Position numbers and translations under genes: made by a program | From: Montifringilla adamsi | Taxonomy: Eukaryota; Chordata; Aves; Passeriformes; Passeridae | Reading direction: 5' to 3' | Assembly (NCBI GenBank): GCA_017590115.1 | Contig: JAGGNK010013558.1 | Span: 10,343,752-10,407,751 of the forward strand | DNA length: 64,000 nt | Shown: in pieces, positions 44,159-55,800 of the stretch | How positions within the stretch are numbered: the stretch's first letter is position 1 | Layout: each line of letters opens with the position of its first letter | The notes under the pieces: generated by a model | Told to the model about the DNA's origin: nothing | The model's database searches: none | What the model saw: only the letters and a program-made list of their open reading frames with translations

Positions 44159-45634
44159 TTTATTCTTGTTTACAGACTTCTGCTCTCCGTCTCAGTCTGA
44201 AAGGTTATTTTGGTGAATTTAAGTAACTCTTTATGCAGAAAAGTAGAATTTGCCACGCTGGATCAAAGTAGCTGTTAGCCTTTGAGGTATCACAACTTTG
44301 GCCAACACCAGAAACTAGGGAGGTAAAAAAGTGAAAAGTGTCATAGCTGCCAGACACATGTGAGGGGATTAATGAGTAAATTAGTCAAAAATAGCTCCTC
44401 ACTAATTAGGAGCTGCTTCTTCTGACTGCATCACTTGCTGTTGCTGGGAGGGAATGGGCAGATATTCCAAATGTACTTGCACCTCTCTAATGCCAAGTAA
44501 CAGCAGCACTGAGTCTGTAAGTGTGACAGGCTCTGCAAATTGAGAGAGATTTCTAGAGGAGCCTGGTGTTTTGAAAATGTGACCAAATTTTAGTGTATGA
44601 AAGAAGAAAATCATTTTAAGAAAATTGTAAAAGCTGGGAAACTTTGTTTCTTGATAAATACTTAACTACACAGTTATTTTTTAGCTGTGTTACTGCTCTT
44701 CAGTAGTTCTGCTTGTGACTCATTTCTTAGCAAAATAAACAGATGTGACCACCTTGTGATGGGTGTGAGTGATCATGGGGAGTGTTCCTTCTGCTCAGTC
44801 TTGCAGTGACTCAGGCCTGAAGCTTTTTCGAGACCAAAAGGGACAAATGTGGTTGGGAAATGCCTGTAGGATTTGGAGTGGTTACCACTGTTCATATTTC
44901 TGTACATCTGCCTGGCATGAGCAGGGGCTTACTCTGTGTGACCTACAGCTTGAATTGCATGAGAAGAGTATGTCTAAACTGAGGGGGGAGAAATGTGTAA
45001 CTTTCAGAAGTGATCTGCCTCGTACTTGCAGGAGAAAAAATCACAAATGCCAAGTACCCTTTAGGGAAGGAATTGGAAAAGTGTGGTGGCAAAGGACAAC
45101 AACAAGTTGGTTTGAAAAAGAAGCCTGGCTCTGTTTGGACAGTGCCACATCCTGCTGATGTTGGGCAGTAGGAACATGAAAACTATTCCATGAAATTCAA
45201 TTTGTTTGAGAATATCAAGTGTCACTCCTCTGCTGAAACCTCATCAGTCTTGAAATGTTCTATAAATAGGAAGAAGTTGTGATCCTTTAGCTTTTAAATT
45301 TCCTTTACATTACCAAAAAGAAGGAAAGTGATGGAACTGGAACTTCTGATAACTATTCAAGAGCTAAAGTACTGGCATATCTTCTTAGAACCTAGCTTTT
45401 AAATACAGGAATATAATTCAAACCTTATTATTTTTTAGTCAAAATCTGAAAGGCTTCAGTGAATTTCCTACTAGGAAGGTATTTAAGAATATTTATCATA
45501 TAGGGAAATTAATAAGCTACATAATTTAGACTTTTAATTAATCCACCAAAGTCACTGTTGACTGCTTTCTTGCAGTATTTAGGTGGTGAAACATTTCAGA
45601 AAACCAATCCCAAATGCATTGTGGCAAAATATAT

Positions 45635-45661
45635 AAAACCAGCTCCTGGGGAGCTGGTTTT
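45635..45661. repeat. Perfect hairpin, 12-bp arms, 3-nt loop
   Basis: AAAACCAGCTCC, loop TGG, then GGAGCTGGTTTT. It is a compact GC-containing inverted repeat in intergenic DNA. A weaker GCTGCT/AGCAGC inverted repeat follows within 10 nt. Confidence 0.75.
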
Positions 45662-47039
45662 GTAGCTGCTGCTCAGCAGCCTTGTGATTTGGAAAAGGAG
45701 GGGTTTGGTTTTTAAGCCTGACTAACTTCCAACATGTTAAATCTTTGTGGTTGCATCTCACTTAATGCCATAACTCTTAACAGTGCAGGAATTTGGAGAG
45801 GGGGGAAAAAGACTACAGCTGGAGACTTGGTAGTAACAGTTCATATCAAATGTTCCTAAAAGACCAGTTGGGAAAAAAAGTAGGACTTTCTAATATGCAA
45901 CAAGGCCTCTGAAAACAAGTTCTGATGGTTTAATATTTCTTTTCTGGATTTACACTTTTCCTTGCGACAATCCACTTTGTAGTGAGAGTAATGGGAAGTT
46001 AATTCTCAGCCCCAGAGCTTGCAGTTGGTAGCACCCATGTGGATTTGTGTATCGTGCTACATTAAAATAGTAAGTCCAAGCCTTGATTCAGATTCCACAA
46101 AAAATGGGAATAAACATATCCAGTTCAATTTACAAAACTAAACCAGATTTTGAGGGGTCAATAGCAGTGACAGCTGTCCCAGGAGTGCCAGACACATCCT
46201 TTGCTTGAAGTTTAACAAGTAAGATGATTAGGAAGTTTTTTACATCACTTCATGGGCCTCTTCTGTGGGTAATTGTTACTTCCCAGGTTGTTAAATAGGG
46301 AAAAACTGCTGCTCTTCAGTGGCATATGGAATTTAGAGATGAACTGTATTAACATAGCTAATTAAAAGCCATCTGCCATACCTTTTTTTTTCCCCTCAGG
46401 AAAATCTTCAGAACACCAAGAAACTAATTCAGTATGATGTTTTGAGGTAGCTCCATCCTTTTATGGTCAACACCCTCGGTCATCACTGCCCTTCCAGCAG
46501 AGCATGGCAATAACAAATCCTAATCCAAGTGAGCAAACATGGATAAAGGTGTGATGGGCCAAAGCTCCCTGCTCAGTGGAACGGGTGGGTGCCCCTCTCT
46601 TCCCAAAGTTTTCTGTTCTGGCTGGCACATGGAAGGAGATGGAGGCAGGTCTGGCCAGGTGTGTTCCCTGCCCAGTGTTACCAGGTGACATCACAAGGGG
46701 CTGGGGCAGGAGAAGCTGGGGAGACAGCATGGAACACAGGACTGAACACACGGGGCACTGCTCGTCTTTGCTCTACGGGGATTGCTGTGGTTTTAGAGTT
46801 CTTTGCCCTGCCTCAGGATAGAACATCAGCCTCTAAAAAAAGAACAGCAACGTTGGTGAGAGATGTGGGTGGTGTAGGGTGTGCGTTCAGCATCTCGACT
46901 GTCTGTACTGGGGATGGGGACAGTTTGGTCCAGGACAGACTTATGCAGCCAGAAAAAAAACCTACTAAAATTTTCCGAACATGAATTAAGTAACATTTTA
47001 TAGCAAAGATCTGAAGAACCTGTTGATAGTAGCGTCTGG

Positions 47040-47066
47040 ACTGCAACCTATGGATTTAGAAAATAG
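47040..47066 (+). other. Possible end of USP50 noncoding exon 1 (donor)
   Basis: AAATAG|GTGAGT is a strong splice donor 330 nt upstream of the first coding exon. The acceptor TCTCGTAGTAG lies at 47395. Spliced translation from the upstream ATG (47050) would enter the wrong frame, so this exon would be 5' UTR and translation would start at 47404. This is inference only. Confidence 0.35.
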
Positions 47067-47403
47067 GTGAGTACTGTACCCAAGGAAATAAAACTTAATG
47101 TAATATGCACTGTTTAGCATTTTGCCCAAAAGACAGCTATTCACAAATGGATGTAGTTTTTGAATAATTGTGAATGGAGCAAAGGACTGAATGGAATTCT
47201 AGGAATAACTCTAAAACTTCAGGTGTTTAAATAATACCTCATAATGATGTATCTTACCATGCTGGAAAGAGCTTAGTGGAGAAGATGAAGAGTCTTCACC
47301 ACTATAAACCTGGTGAAAATAAATGTGAATGTAATTTTTAAAGAAGAAACCGTAACATTTTAGATGTCCACTGTTGTGGATTTTTCTCGTAGTAGGTGGA
47401 AGG

Positions 47404-50400
47404 ATGGCATGGAAGTGGAGGTACTCCCCCAAGGAAGAGCTGGAGGATATGAGCAGCCTGCACCCAGGGCTCACGGGGCTGCAGAACCTGGAGAACACGT
47501 GCTACATGAACGCGGTGCTGCAGTGCCTGTGCAGCCTGACCCCGCTCGTGCAGTATTTCCTCTCGGGAAAGTGGAACACAGCCCTGCACGAGTGAGTCGG
47601 TTTGCTCGCAGTACTGAGAGCTTTCTGCTCGGCACTGTTTTCCTGCCAAAGGATATGTGTTGCCATGAGAATGTCCAAAGCACCTGCCAGCTTCCCCCAG
47701 GCAGTTCCAGTCAGACTGGCCACCAGCTGGGTTTCTTTCTCCTTTGAGAGCCCAGCTTGTTTCCTTGCTGGTCCTTCCACATGGTACTTTTCTTCCCATA
47801 TTGATGGGAATACCTGTAACTGTTGTCTTGATGATGATTCCTACCACTTTCTGGGGTCTGCAGAGTCCCTCAAGCCAAGTGACAGCTGCCAGAGCTGTAC
47901 TGTACCAGCATCTGTTTTCTGAGTTTCTGTATTGTGCTCCCATTTGAAGGCAGACACTATTTTTTCATACACTACCTGAAACTCTCCCCTTTTTTCCAAG
48001 GGAGGTTGGAGAGTCTGCGACTGCCTTTGGCTGTCTGGTGTCTGACATGTGGCTTGGAGAGTTTGACTATGTTTCTCCTGAGGCTTTTCATTCTGTCTTT
48101 GGGAAGCGGTACCCAGCTTTCAGCAGGAGGACTCAGCATGATGCACAAGAATTCCTCATCTGTGTTCTGGATGACCTCCACGAGGCTTTCAAGCAGGTGA
48201 GAGCCCAGCTGTGGTATTTTGGGAACTACAGCTGTTTCCTCTGCATTTTGTGACTTAGCATTCCATGTAACAATTGCCGGTCATCCTCTTCTGAACTCTA
48301 TGATGGGGCCACTAATAACTTTCCTTTTCTACCTTTATTTCAGACCCATTTACACACAATTATTAATTTGCTTCTTGTCTAATGCTCCATCAAATTTCAG
48401 CCCTATCTAAATGACAATGCTGGTGTAGCTTCACTGTCCTAACCTCTTCATCTCCTTTCTTCTTCCACAGCTGATGTTCTTCCACTTTCTCATCTGCCTG
48501 AAAACTTCACATCTGCCATGCCCTCATGACATCTTTCTCCCTTCCAGAGCCACTGAAAAAGAGCTTTTCAAGCAATTAATGCTATCAAACGTCTGAATTG
48601 TTGTAGTTTTGTTACTATTCTCTCAGAAAAGGAATTAATCTTACTCTGCATGTATGACCCATCAAGTAACAGCATTTTAGAGCCATGTTCTGTGGCAAGA
48701 CTAACAACTGATCAACCCAGGGAGTGGGCAGCACCCATTAAAACCCAGTGAAGGCACTTCTCAAAACAATTGCTTATCTACATTTTGTCATTTTTTTTCC
48801 TTCTGTATAGCCAAGCCAAGAAAGACAGAGCCCTACTGCGGGAGCAAGCACAAGGAGTAGCAGTGGCACATCTATCATAACACAGTTATTTGAGGGACAG
48901 CTCAGTTATGCTATCAGGTGTCTGACATGCAGAGCCCTCACTGACAGACCCGAGAGCTTCACCGTCCTCTCCCTGCCCATCCCTTCCACCAGAGTGTGCT
49001 CTCTGCAGGTACAACAGCCAGCACATTCCTGCTGGCTGCTGCTTCATGTGGGAGTAGAGGCTTAGACTTTATTGGAAAAAGGCAGGGGTTTAGTTACTTT
49101 GGTCTCCTGGGCACTAATGGATAGTCTTGGATCTGCTCCCCAGAGAAGAGGGGTGTCTTTACTGGTCTCAGAACCATGGATGTTGTTAAGGTTACAGGAG
49201 CAATGCTCACAAGTTGCCAGGGGATGAAGGATATTAAGATCATTCAATAGCAGCCGTGAAGGCTTCTTCCAATCATCCAAGTATTTCAGGTTTCTCCCAG
49301 TCATCCAAGTATTTCCCACCTTGGTGGGGAGAATGGAAGCCAATGCTGGCTGCTTTGTCTTTTGAATTTGTAATGTCAGCCTTGCTGCATTACACTTAGT
49401 TAGGAGGAGCAAATTCATCTCTTAGCAAATTCATGCTTAGCACCTTCATGGGTGGAGGGAGATCTGTTCAATCAAGTGATGTTTGTTTTTCTTCCTTTGA
49501 CAGGACTGCCTGGAATGCTTTTTTCAGCCAGACACACTGACTCGGAACAACCAAATCCACTGCTACTGGTGTGGAAGCAACCAAGATGCAACAGTAAAGG
49601 CCTCCATAACCAAGGCACCACAGATCATCATTTTTCATCTGAAGAGGTATAGTCTAAGTGGGGCAGGACAGACAGTCCCTGTATGATCCCTGTGAATCAG
49701 TTCCTGTGGCAACTGAGAGAGCCTGTGGCTTGGGTTCCAAGAGCAGGACTGACACTGTTTTGCTTGTCATTACTGCAGCTGAGACACTGGTTTTGTTTAT
49801 CCCTTTACTAAATCAGGCCTAAACAGAGTGGTGCATCAGCAAAGGAGCACCTGGGTTAACAGATTGCACTAGCCACACATAGCCAGATGCTGAATTTATT
49901 CTAAAGAATTTTTCTTCTTAACAACTTTCCACCTATAAAGAAAACTACTCTGGGATGATTTGGCTTCCCAGAACTATGTTATTTGAAGTTCTTATTTAAT
50001 TTTCCATTCAGCATCTGCTTTTCCAACATTCTCAAAGACATGTGGTCCCCAGCTACAGCTCTTGGCCACGCTGTAAATGTTTAAAACTGCGGTGATGTAC
50101 TCGAAGTTACAGAGGGAAGAGGGATGGGAGTCTGGCATGAGAGAAGAGCTGACACTGGCACTGCAGTCCACTCCAAAATGTTTAGGACACAGAGAGAGTG
50201 ATGGAAAGATAGGACTTCAGGCTTTGACTGAAGGACCAGGAAGCAAGAGCTCTGCTTTTCTTGCTGGACATGTCATGTGGGTTTAGTGCATTTTCTGTCA
50301 GTTTACTGCAATACACAACATTAACAGATATCTTTCTTTCAAATGCTGGGTAGTCAGTTGTTGGTTTTCCCTCCTCCTAGGAAAGTCAGTTAAGCAATGA

Positions 50401-51319
50401 CCACAACACAAACAGAAGCTGAGGGTCATTTAAAATCATTCAAAAATTCATTTTAGGTTTGCCTGGCAGGACAAGAACAGAAGGAAACTCTCAACCACCG
50501 TCTGCTATCCGTTCAGTGATCTGGATCTCTCTCCCTACATCTCCACATCATGTCACAACAATACAGAGTACAGCTTGTGTGCTGTAGTGGTAAGCTTTGC
50601 CCTTCCTGCTTTTATTGGGAATGCCCTGCCTTGTGGAGCAGATTAAGCCTGTGTTAGTTTGAACTTCATACATAATGATTTATAATTTAATGCGTGTTTT
50701 GTTGTACGCTTTGTTCTACCAGCCACGGACATAACCCAGTAACAGTACGTAACTGAAGGACAGAGACATTACTTCTCCTTCTTCCCCAACATCCCATTTT
50801 TAAAAGAATGCACTCCTGGCACATAATGCCTCTTCAGAGTAAACTCGCAGGCTGATCCAGCATGAATCCAGTTTTTAAGAAAGGACGTGGCTCACAACAA
50901 GTGGGGTCCTCTTATAGTGACCTGTATCAGGGCTAATAGTTGGATTGCAAAATAAATAAGCATGATCATCATCCATTTACTGTGTTTGCAAGAATTTATT
51001 TGAATTAACATTCCCTGCTCTAGGCCAAAAGGGGCTAGAACCCTCTGTGCCATCTTTTCCAAGTGCATACATAAAACAATTGCCAGTTCCTAGCTTTGCC
51101 TGTAAAGAGACAGAACAGGAGTCTGGTTTTAACAGACTGTGTTGTTTGTTGCAGAACCACGCTGGAGATCTGGATTATGGCCACTACACGGCCTTCTGCA
51201 AGCACTCAGTCACCAAACACTGGTACAGCTTTGATGATGCCCAGGTCACCAAGATCCCAGACTCTGCAGTGCAGGCTGACACAGCCTACCTCCTCTTCTA
51301 CATCTCCCAAGGCTACTGA
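47404..51319 (+). CDS. USP50: USP50, USP-family ubiquitin peptidase-like protein
   Basis: Coding exons: 47404-47591 (exon acceptor probably after 47395), 48001-48196, 48811-49008, 49504-49646, 50457-50589, 51155-51319. They join in frame to 340 residues, close to human USP50. The product is almost only a USP catalytic domain. The Cys box is [12 protein letters not shown] (Cys33) and the QQD-like box is [11 protein letters not shown]. CxxC pairs of the fingers zinc site are in CLTC and CYWC. The His box is LDYGHYTAF (His296) and the Asp is in YSFDD (313/314). Human USP50 has been reported to lack measurable peptidase activity, so activity here is open. The ATG at 47404 has A at -3 and G at +4. 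The exons are clearly GC-richer than those of TRPM7. Position 30 is Glu where USPs normally have Gly. Confidence 0.9.
49273..49315. repeat. Short direct repeat, 28-bp period
   Basis: TCATCCAAGTATTTC occurs at 49273-49287 and 49301-49315 in USP50 intron 3. It is a two-copy tandem duplication with a diverged spacer. Confidence 0.6.
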
Positions 51320-51401
51320 CACCCTGTTAGTCTTGGAAATGAACGCTGAGTAGGGCAGCACCTAGAATTCACCAGCAGCATTAACCAATTCGTGTTTCAT
51401 C

Positions 51402-51407
51402 AATAAA
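51402..51407 (+). terminator. Poly(A) signal of USP50
   Basis: AATAAA 83 nt after the USP50 stop codon, followed by a GT-rich stretch (GTTGTTGTGGTC near 51432-51443) suitable as downstream element. It implies a very short 3' UTR. Confidence 0.75.
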
Positions 51408-51444
51408 CTAGAGCATGTGCACCACTGATCAGTTGTTGTGGTCT

Positions 51445-52265
51445 TTCAGGAAGTGATTCCTAGAAAGGACAGTTACAGCCCCTAAGCCATGAAGGAATGT
51501 GCATCTGCTCCATGTGCACAAGGGCCGCAGTTGTTTTCCATGACAACCTCCTTGCACCCCTCAAAACAACATGGATGTTGAGCACACAGATGCACTTACC
51601 TGGAAATTCTTGTTTTTCTGCTGGTTAAGTATAGCAGGTTGTTCTAAGCTGCCTTTCAGGAACTAACAGAAGGATATCAAAGTGAAAGCACACAACCAGA
51701 CCAGACTGTGCTACAGAAGAGAGGATGGAGTGACCATTGATACAGAAGAAAGAAAAAGGCATTGCTCTACTGATGTAATTTTTGTTTCTCCAGCACTTCA
51801 AACTTGTTTGCAGCTTGCAAGCTTCTGGAAAACAATCAATATTGGTCTTAATTCCATCAGCAAGACAGACACACACAGGTAAAAGCTCAGAATGTAAGAC
51901 TTTTCAATGGCAACCTTATCAGAAAACTAACCCTAATTCAGAGCAGAGAAATAAGTAAGATGCAACTAAAAGAAGTTTTTAAACTAATCAGCTCTATGCA
52001 AAACAATATTTTTATCTGGACACCCTTTAAACTGTGTATGAGTCAGACTGTTATTATGTACAATTTTGATCATTACATAACAAGCTGAGAATGAAAAAGC
52101 AAACCCAAACATACATTTAACAGGATATATTTTTAAATAATTTCTTCATTAAGGTTTTTAATGCATGTGTACATGAAAATTTAGATTAAAAAATTAAAAA
52201 GGAAAATCTTGTTTGTTTAGAATAACTCTGAAGTGCACAAATATTGACAAAAGCTAACAGAAAAA
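51445..52265. other. Gap between convergent USP50 and USP8 3' ends
   Basis: Less than about 1 kb separates the two poly(A) regions. The sequence is AT-rich, with no recognisable exon or repeat. Further weak minus-strand poly(A)-like motifs occur (TTTAAT at about 52156), so the USP8 transcript may end inside this gap. Confidence 0.5.
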
Positions 52266-52870
52266 ATAATACAGCTCTGCTTTTTTATTAAGTAGTGTTG
52301 CAATTACTTAGAGCTGGCAAATAAATGCAATCCTCTGAGTTTTAGAGTCTCACAAAAAGGACAACATTTTATTATATACATAATTCTGATGTGCAAGTAT
52401 GCAATCAATATGTACACTTACATTCCTAACTGTTTACATCATTCTAGAGTATTCACAGTAGAGTCAAGCTTAAGGTTAGAAATGTGAAAAGGCCATTAAC
52501 AGTGAAAGAAAAAAATAAACCAAGATATGCCTTGGGATTTTAAGACATTTTAAACTACTTGTTAATAGATTTCAGATGACTAAGCTAGAATTTAATTTTG
52601 GAGCAGACTAAAAATATAGTTCTTTTTTAAATAAACAGTAATGCAAGTATGCTTGTAAATGGTTTCACAGATGGCAGTATGACCACAAGCGTTACCCATC
52701 GGTCTCTGATTGTTAAGCACTGCTGCGGCCCGAGCGAGCCTGCTGGCAGACACCCTGCTCCTCCCACTCCCCCAGTCACTATGTCTGCTGTACTTCTGCA
52801 TATTTATATGCATTCCCAGGCCTACTTTGCTCTTGAAGAAAGAAAACCAGTTTCCTTAAGCCACATTCCT
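52266..52870 (-). other. USP8: USP8 3' UTR (approximate)
   Basis: Sequence after the USP8 stop codon on the minus strand. Two AATAAA signals appear on that strand, at plus-coordinates 52368-52373 and 52284-52289. Their use would give a UTR of about 0.5-0.6 kb. The end point is an estimate. Confidence 0.5.
52284..52289 (-). terminator. Candidate distal poly(A) signal of USP8
   Basis: AATAAA on the minus strand (TTTATT on plus). A second candidate lies at 52368-52373, closer to the stop codon. Confidence 0.45.
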
Positions 52871-55800
52871 TTACGTGGCCATATCTAGTGCTCGCTGTTC
52901 ATAGGAAGTATAAAAGAGAATGTAAGCAGCTGAGGACTTCACCGAGGACGCCGAGATCTCGGACACTTCATGGTCATCAAACTTAAACCAGCGCTGTTTT
53001 GAAGCATTTTTGCAGTAGGCCGTGTAGTGCCCCCCGTCCAGCCCACCGTAATGATTCTGTGAATGTAAGGCAAGGGTTAGTGGCCTTCAAAGCTGCCATT
53101 TCTTCCCTGGTTAGGGAAATCTAGAACATGAAATTTTTACTAAATCCCGATTGTTCTTTTTTAGAATACAACTTTGTCTGCAACTACAACCCAGCCTGGC
53201 TGAATCCCACAGGTCATCCTGAGTCCTGGCATAAAGTGCAGCTGGATTTTGAAATGTGACATGGTTACTCACCGATACTGAGAACAGATTGTATCTCTTC
53301 AAGGAAGTCTTTGGACCAATAACATACTGAGAGAGGTCAAGAGTTTCCAGTGGAAAATCTACGGAAGTTTGAAGCTTTTGTTTCCATCTTCCATCATAGG
53401 AAAATCTAGAGAATTAAAAAGCATCATGAAAAGTTACAGGCTGTTTACAAGCTATTCCACTGTATTAAGCATGTTAGTTTTCCCTGTTTTTAACCAGGAT
53501 GTGATCTCAACTAAAGCCCCCAGTTCTGTAAACGTTTGCTCATGTGTTCCTTAGCAAAAATAACAAGAGGTCACTTGTGAAAGTGCCTTGGGAATTACAG
53601 CATTACAAAAGAAGCATCAGATGAAAATCAAATTCTTGCAACATTACAATTGGTAATGTATCTGTGACCTTCTCTAAGTAAAAATGCCCAGCTACTGCCA
53701 TGGAACAATCCAGTTCCATCAAAGCCTGGTCATTCCATCCTAATTAATATCCACCAATCACCATTTCCTTACCGTTTCAAGTGCACAAGAAGCACAGGTG
53801 GTAATTTCCAAATTTCTATTTTTTTCAAAGAGTCCCTTCGAGTTTTGCAATGGCTACAGTAAAATCTATTGTTATCAGTGAGCTTTTCTTCTTTGGAGAA
53901 CAATCTAAGGCATTCCTAAAACAAGATGCAGAGATTGTGAATGATAGGCGTTTATGCAAGTATAACAAAAATGTTTGTTTCCCATTTGGTTGTTAACCTC
54001 CATCAGTTATCTGCATCCTACATTTCACTGAGGAAAAGTGACTTAAATCTATGTGTGGAAGCAAGTTTTACTGCAGATATTAATTAGCATCCTTCAAAAT
54101 ATACAGAAAATATTTTGTTTAAAAACACAGGATATTTACATTGTGACCTACCAAAGCAAGTAATATACATACTGCTATTGCAGCTTCAGTATTTCCATCC
54201 TGCTTCTAATTTATAACTTTTAAGGGATAACCTATTTCTTTAAACTTTAAAAGAATTAAAAAAAATAGAGATTCAGATCTGTTCATGTTTCAGGTCAATG
54301 CAAATTAAGCAAATGCTGACCAACCCCCTCAAACAGAGGGTGAGCAGAAGCAGCATCACAATGAAGTGCCAGAGGAATGTTTTCTCTCCAGCTCCCCATA
54401 CCTGCAGAGTGCATTTGCTGGAGGATGCAAGTGGTAGTGACAGATACATGAAAGCCTCGAAGGTTCGGGACCTCTTGTGACATGTCAGACACTGCACGGT
54501 GGATTTGAACTGGCCTTGGAACAGTGCCACAATGATGGACTCGTTGAGCTGCTTGTGCTTGTGCCAGGCTATTTCTGCTGCACTCGAGTCATCCAGGTGA
54601 TCGTTATTTTCTTCCTTGTATCTTTTCCTGTTGTCAGCCTGGATAGCAGAGGTTTAAATACCACAGCAATATATTAACATAAATGTAAGTAAGAAGTCTT
54701 ATCTATAGGCAAGCATATGATTGAATATTCACAAGAATATTTGAACATGGCAGTGTAGCCAGCCAGTTCTTGTCTAGTGAGGCTTCTTCTGTGACTCCCT
54801 CCACTACCTTATACTGTTTCACACTGACTTCCTACTTTAATTTTGAATAATCGTATTTCTTTCTGTACAAGGCTGCAGTAACATAATCTTATGGAATAAG
54901 AAAGTATTTAAAAAATTCTCTTGATCTTCTGATAGATATATCATTTAAGTGTATTGCTTACTTTATTTAGGTCCTCATGCAAGCCATCCATTAGAAAGAG
55001 AAGCAATTCTTGGGAGTCCTGTTGGCTATATCCTGCAAATTGGTCATTAATCTTCCCAATTGTAATTTTGAAGTCTTTTGGACTGATATATTTATACTGT
55101 CCTGCCCATAAAGCTTTCATTATTACACCAAACTCTTCAGCCACTTCACCTTTATGCCCCAGGAAATTTGACCTATAAAGTAAGAAACAAAAAAGAATCT
55201 GAGACATTCAAATAGCTGGGTTTTAATATTAATCTTTTTAATTCAAAACATGATCCCAATTTTAAAATAATTTCTTTAGACCAAGGAAAACTGGCTCTTA
55301 GACTGAGTTAAATTTTCATCTATGTCAGCCCTGTAATTTGGTACCACATTCCAGATGGAAGGTACAGCTGTTTTCAGTATGTTTTGTGAACGATTTAACT
55401 ATTCGGTTTGGTTTTAAGAGACTCCAGTACACATGTATTTTATGCACGTTGTGACCATAATTTAATTATCACAGTCCAGTAAAATCTATTTAATGACACA
55501 CATGAATTTTGAAAATGTCAAGGTGCCTAAAAGTTACCATTTGCCTCCTACTTAAAAAAACAAACAGCCCCACTAAGTGATCTTGAATTGGCACGTATAA
55601 AGGCAGATGAGAGATTGTTACCTGTTAATATCAGCTTGATACAAGTTTCTGTTGAAGTACTCAGCCAGGTGAGGTGCATTGCACAGACACTGTAATATGG
55701 AATTCATGTAGCAAGTGTTCCCTAGATTACGAAGGCCTGTCAGAGCTGGTCCCGATCCCCCAAACACAGGATTAAGATTTCGAATCTGCGATGCAGAGAG

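Larger units (their letters stand above)
42775..44165 (+). other. TRPM7: TRPM7 3' UTR
   Basis: AT-rich sequence without a further reading frame follows the TRPM7 stop codon. It holds one proximal AATAAA (43843-43848) and a distal cluster of ATTAAA (44131-44136) and AATAAA (44153-44158). The distal cluster is followed by a T/G-rich stretch, as expected of a cleavage region. The 3' boundary is therefore an estimate. The tract includes long poly-T/AT stretches around 43030-43065 and 43929-43940. Confidence 0.7.
44166..47066. other. Intergenic region TRPM7-USP50
   Basis: No recognised exon lies here. A 129-codon open frame on the plus strand (44769-45158) encodes nothing I recognise. A GC-richer patch at 46570-46960 carries overlapping short open frames. 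A possible noncoding first exon of USP50 would end at 47066 at a good donor (AG|GTGAGT). A perfect 12-bp-arm hairpin lies at 45635-45661. No CpG island is obvious, so the promoter of USP50 is not placed. Confidence 0.5.

Noticed and set aside
47050..47066. ATG upstream of USP50 as translation start
   Set aside because: After splicing to 47396 it reads the wrong frame. The frame with USP motifs has a stop at 47057, so the start is at 47404.
47338..47943. 201-codon open frame on the minus strand
   Set aside because: It overlaps the GC-rich first coding exon and intron of USP50 in antisense. The sense frame has clear USP motifs and splice sites.
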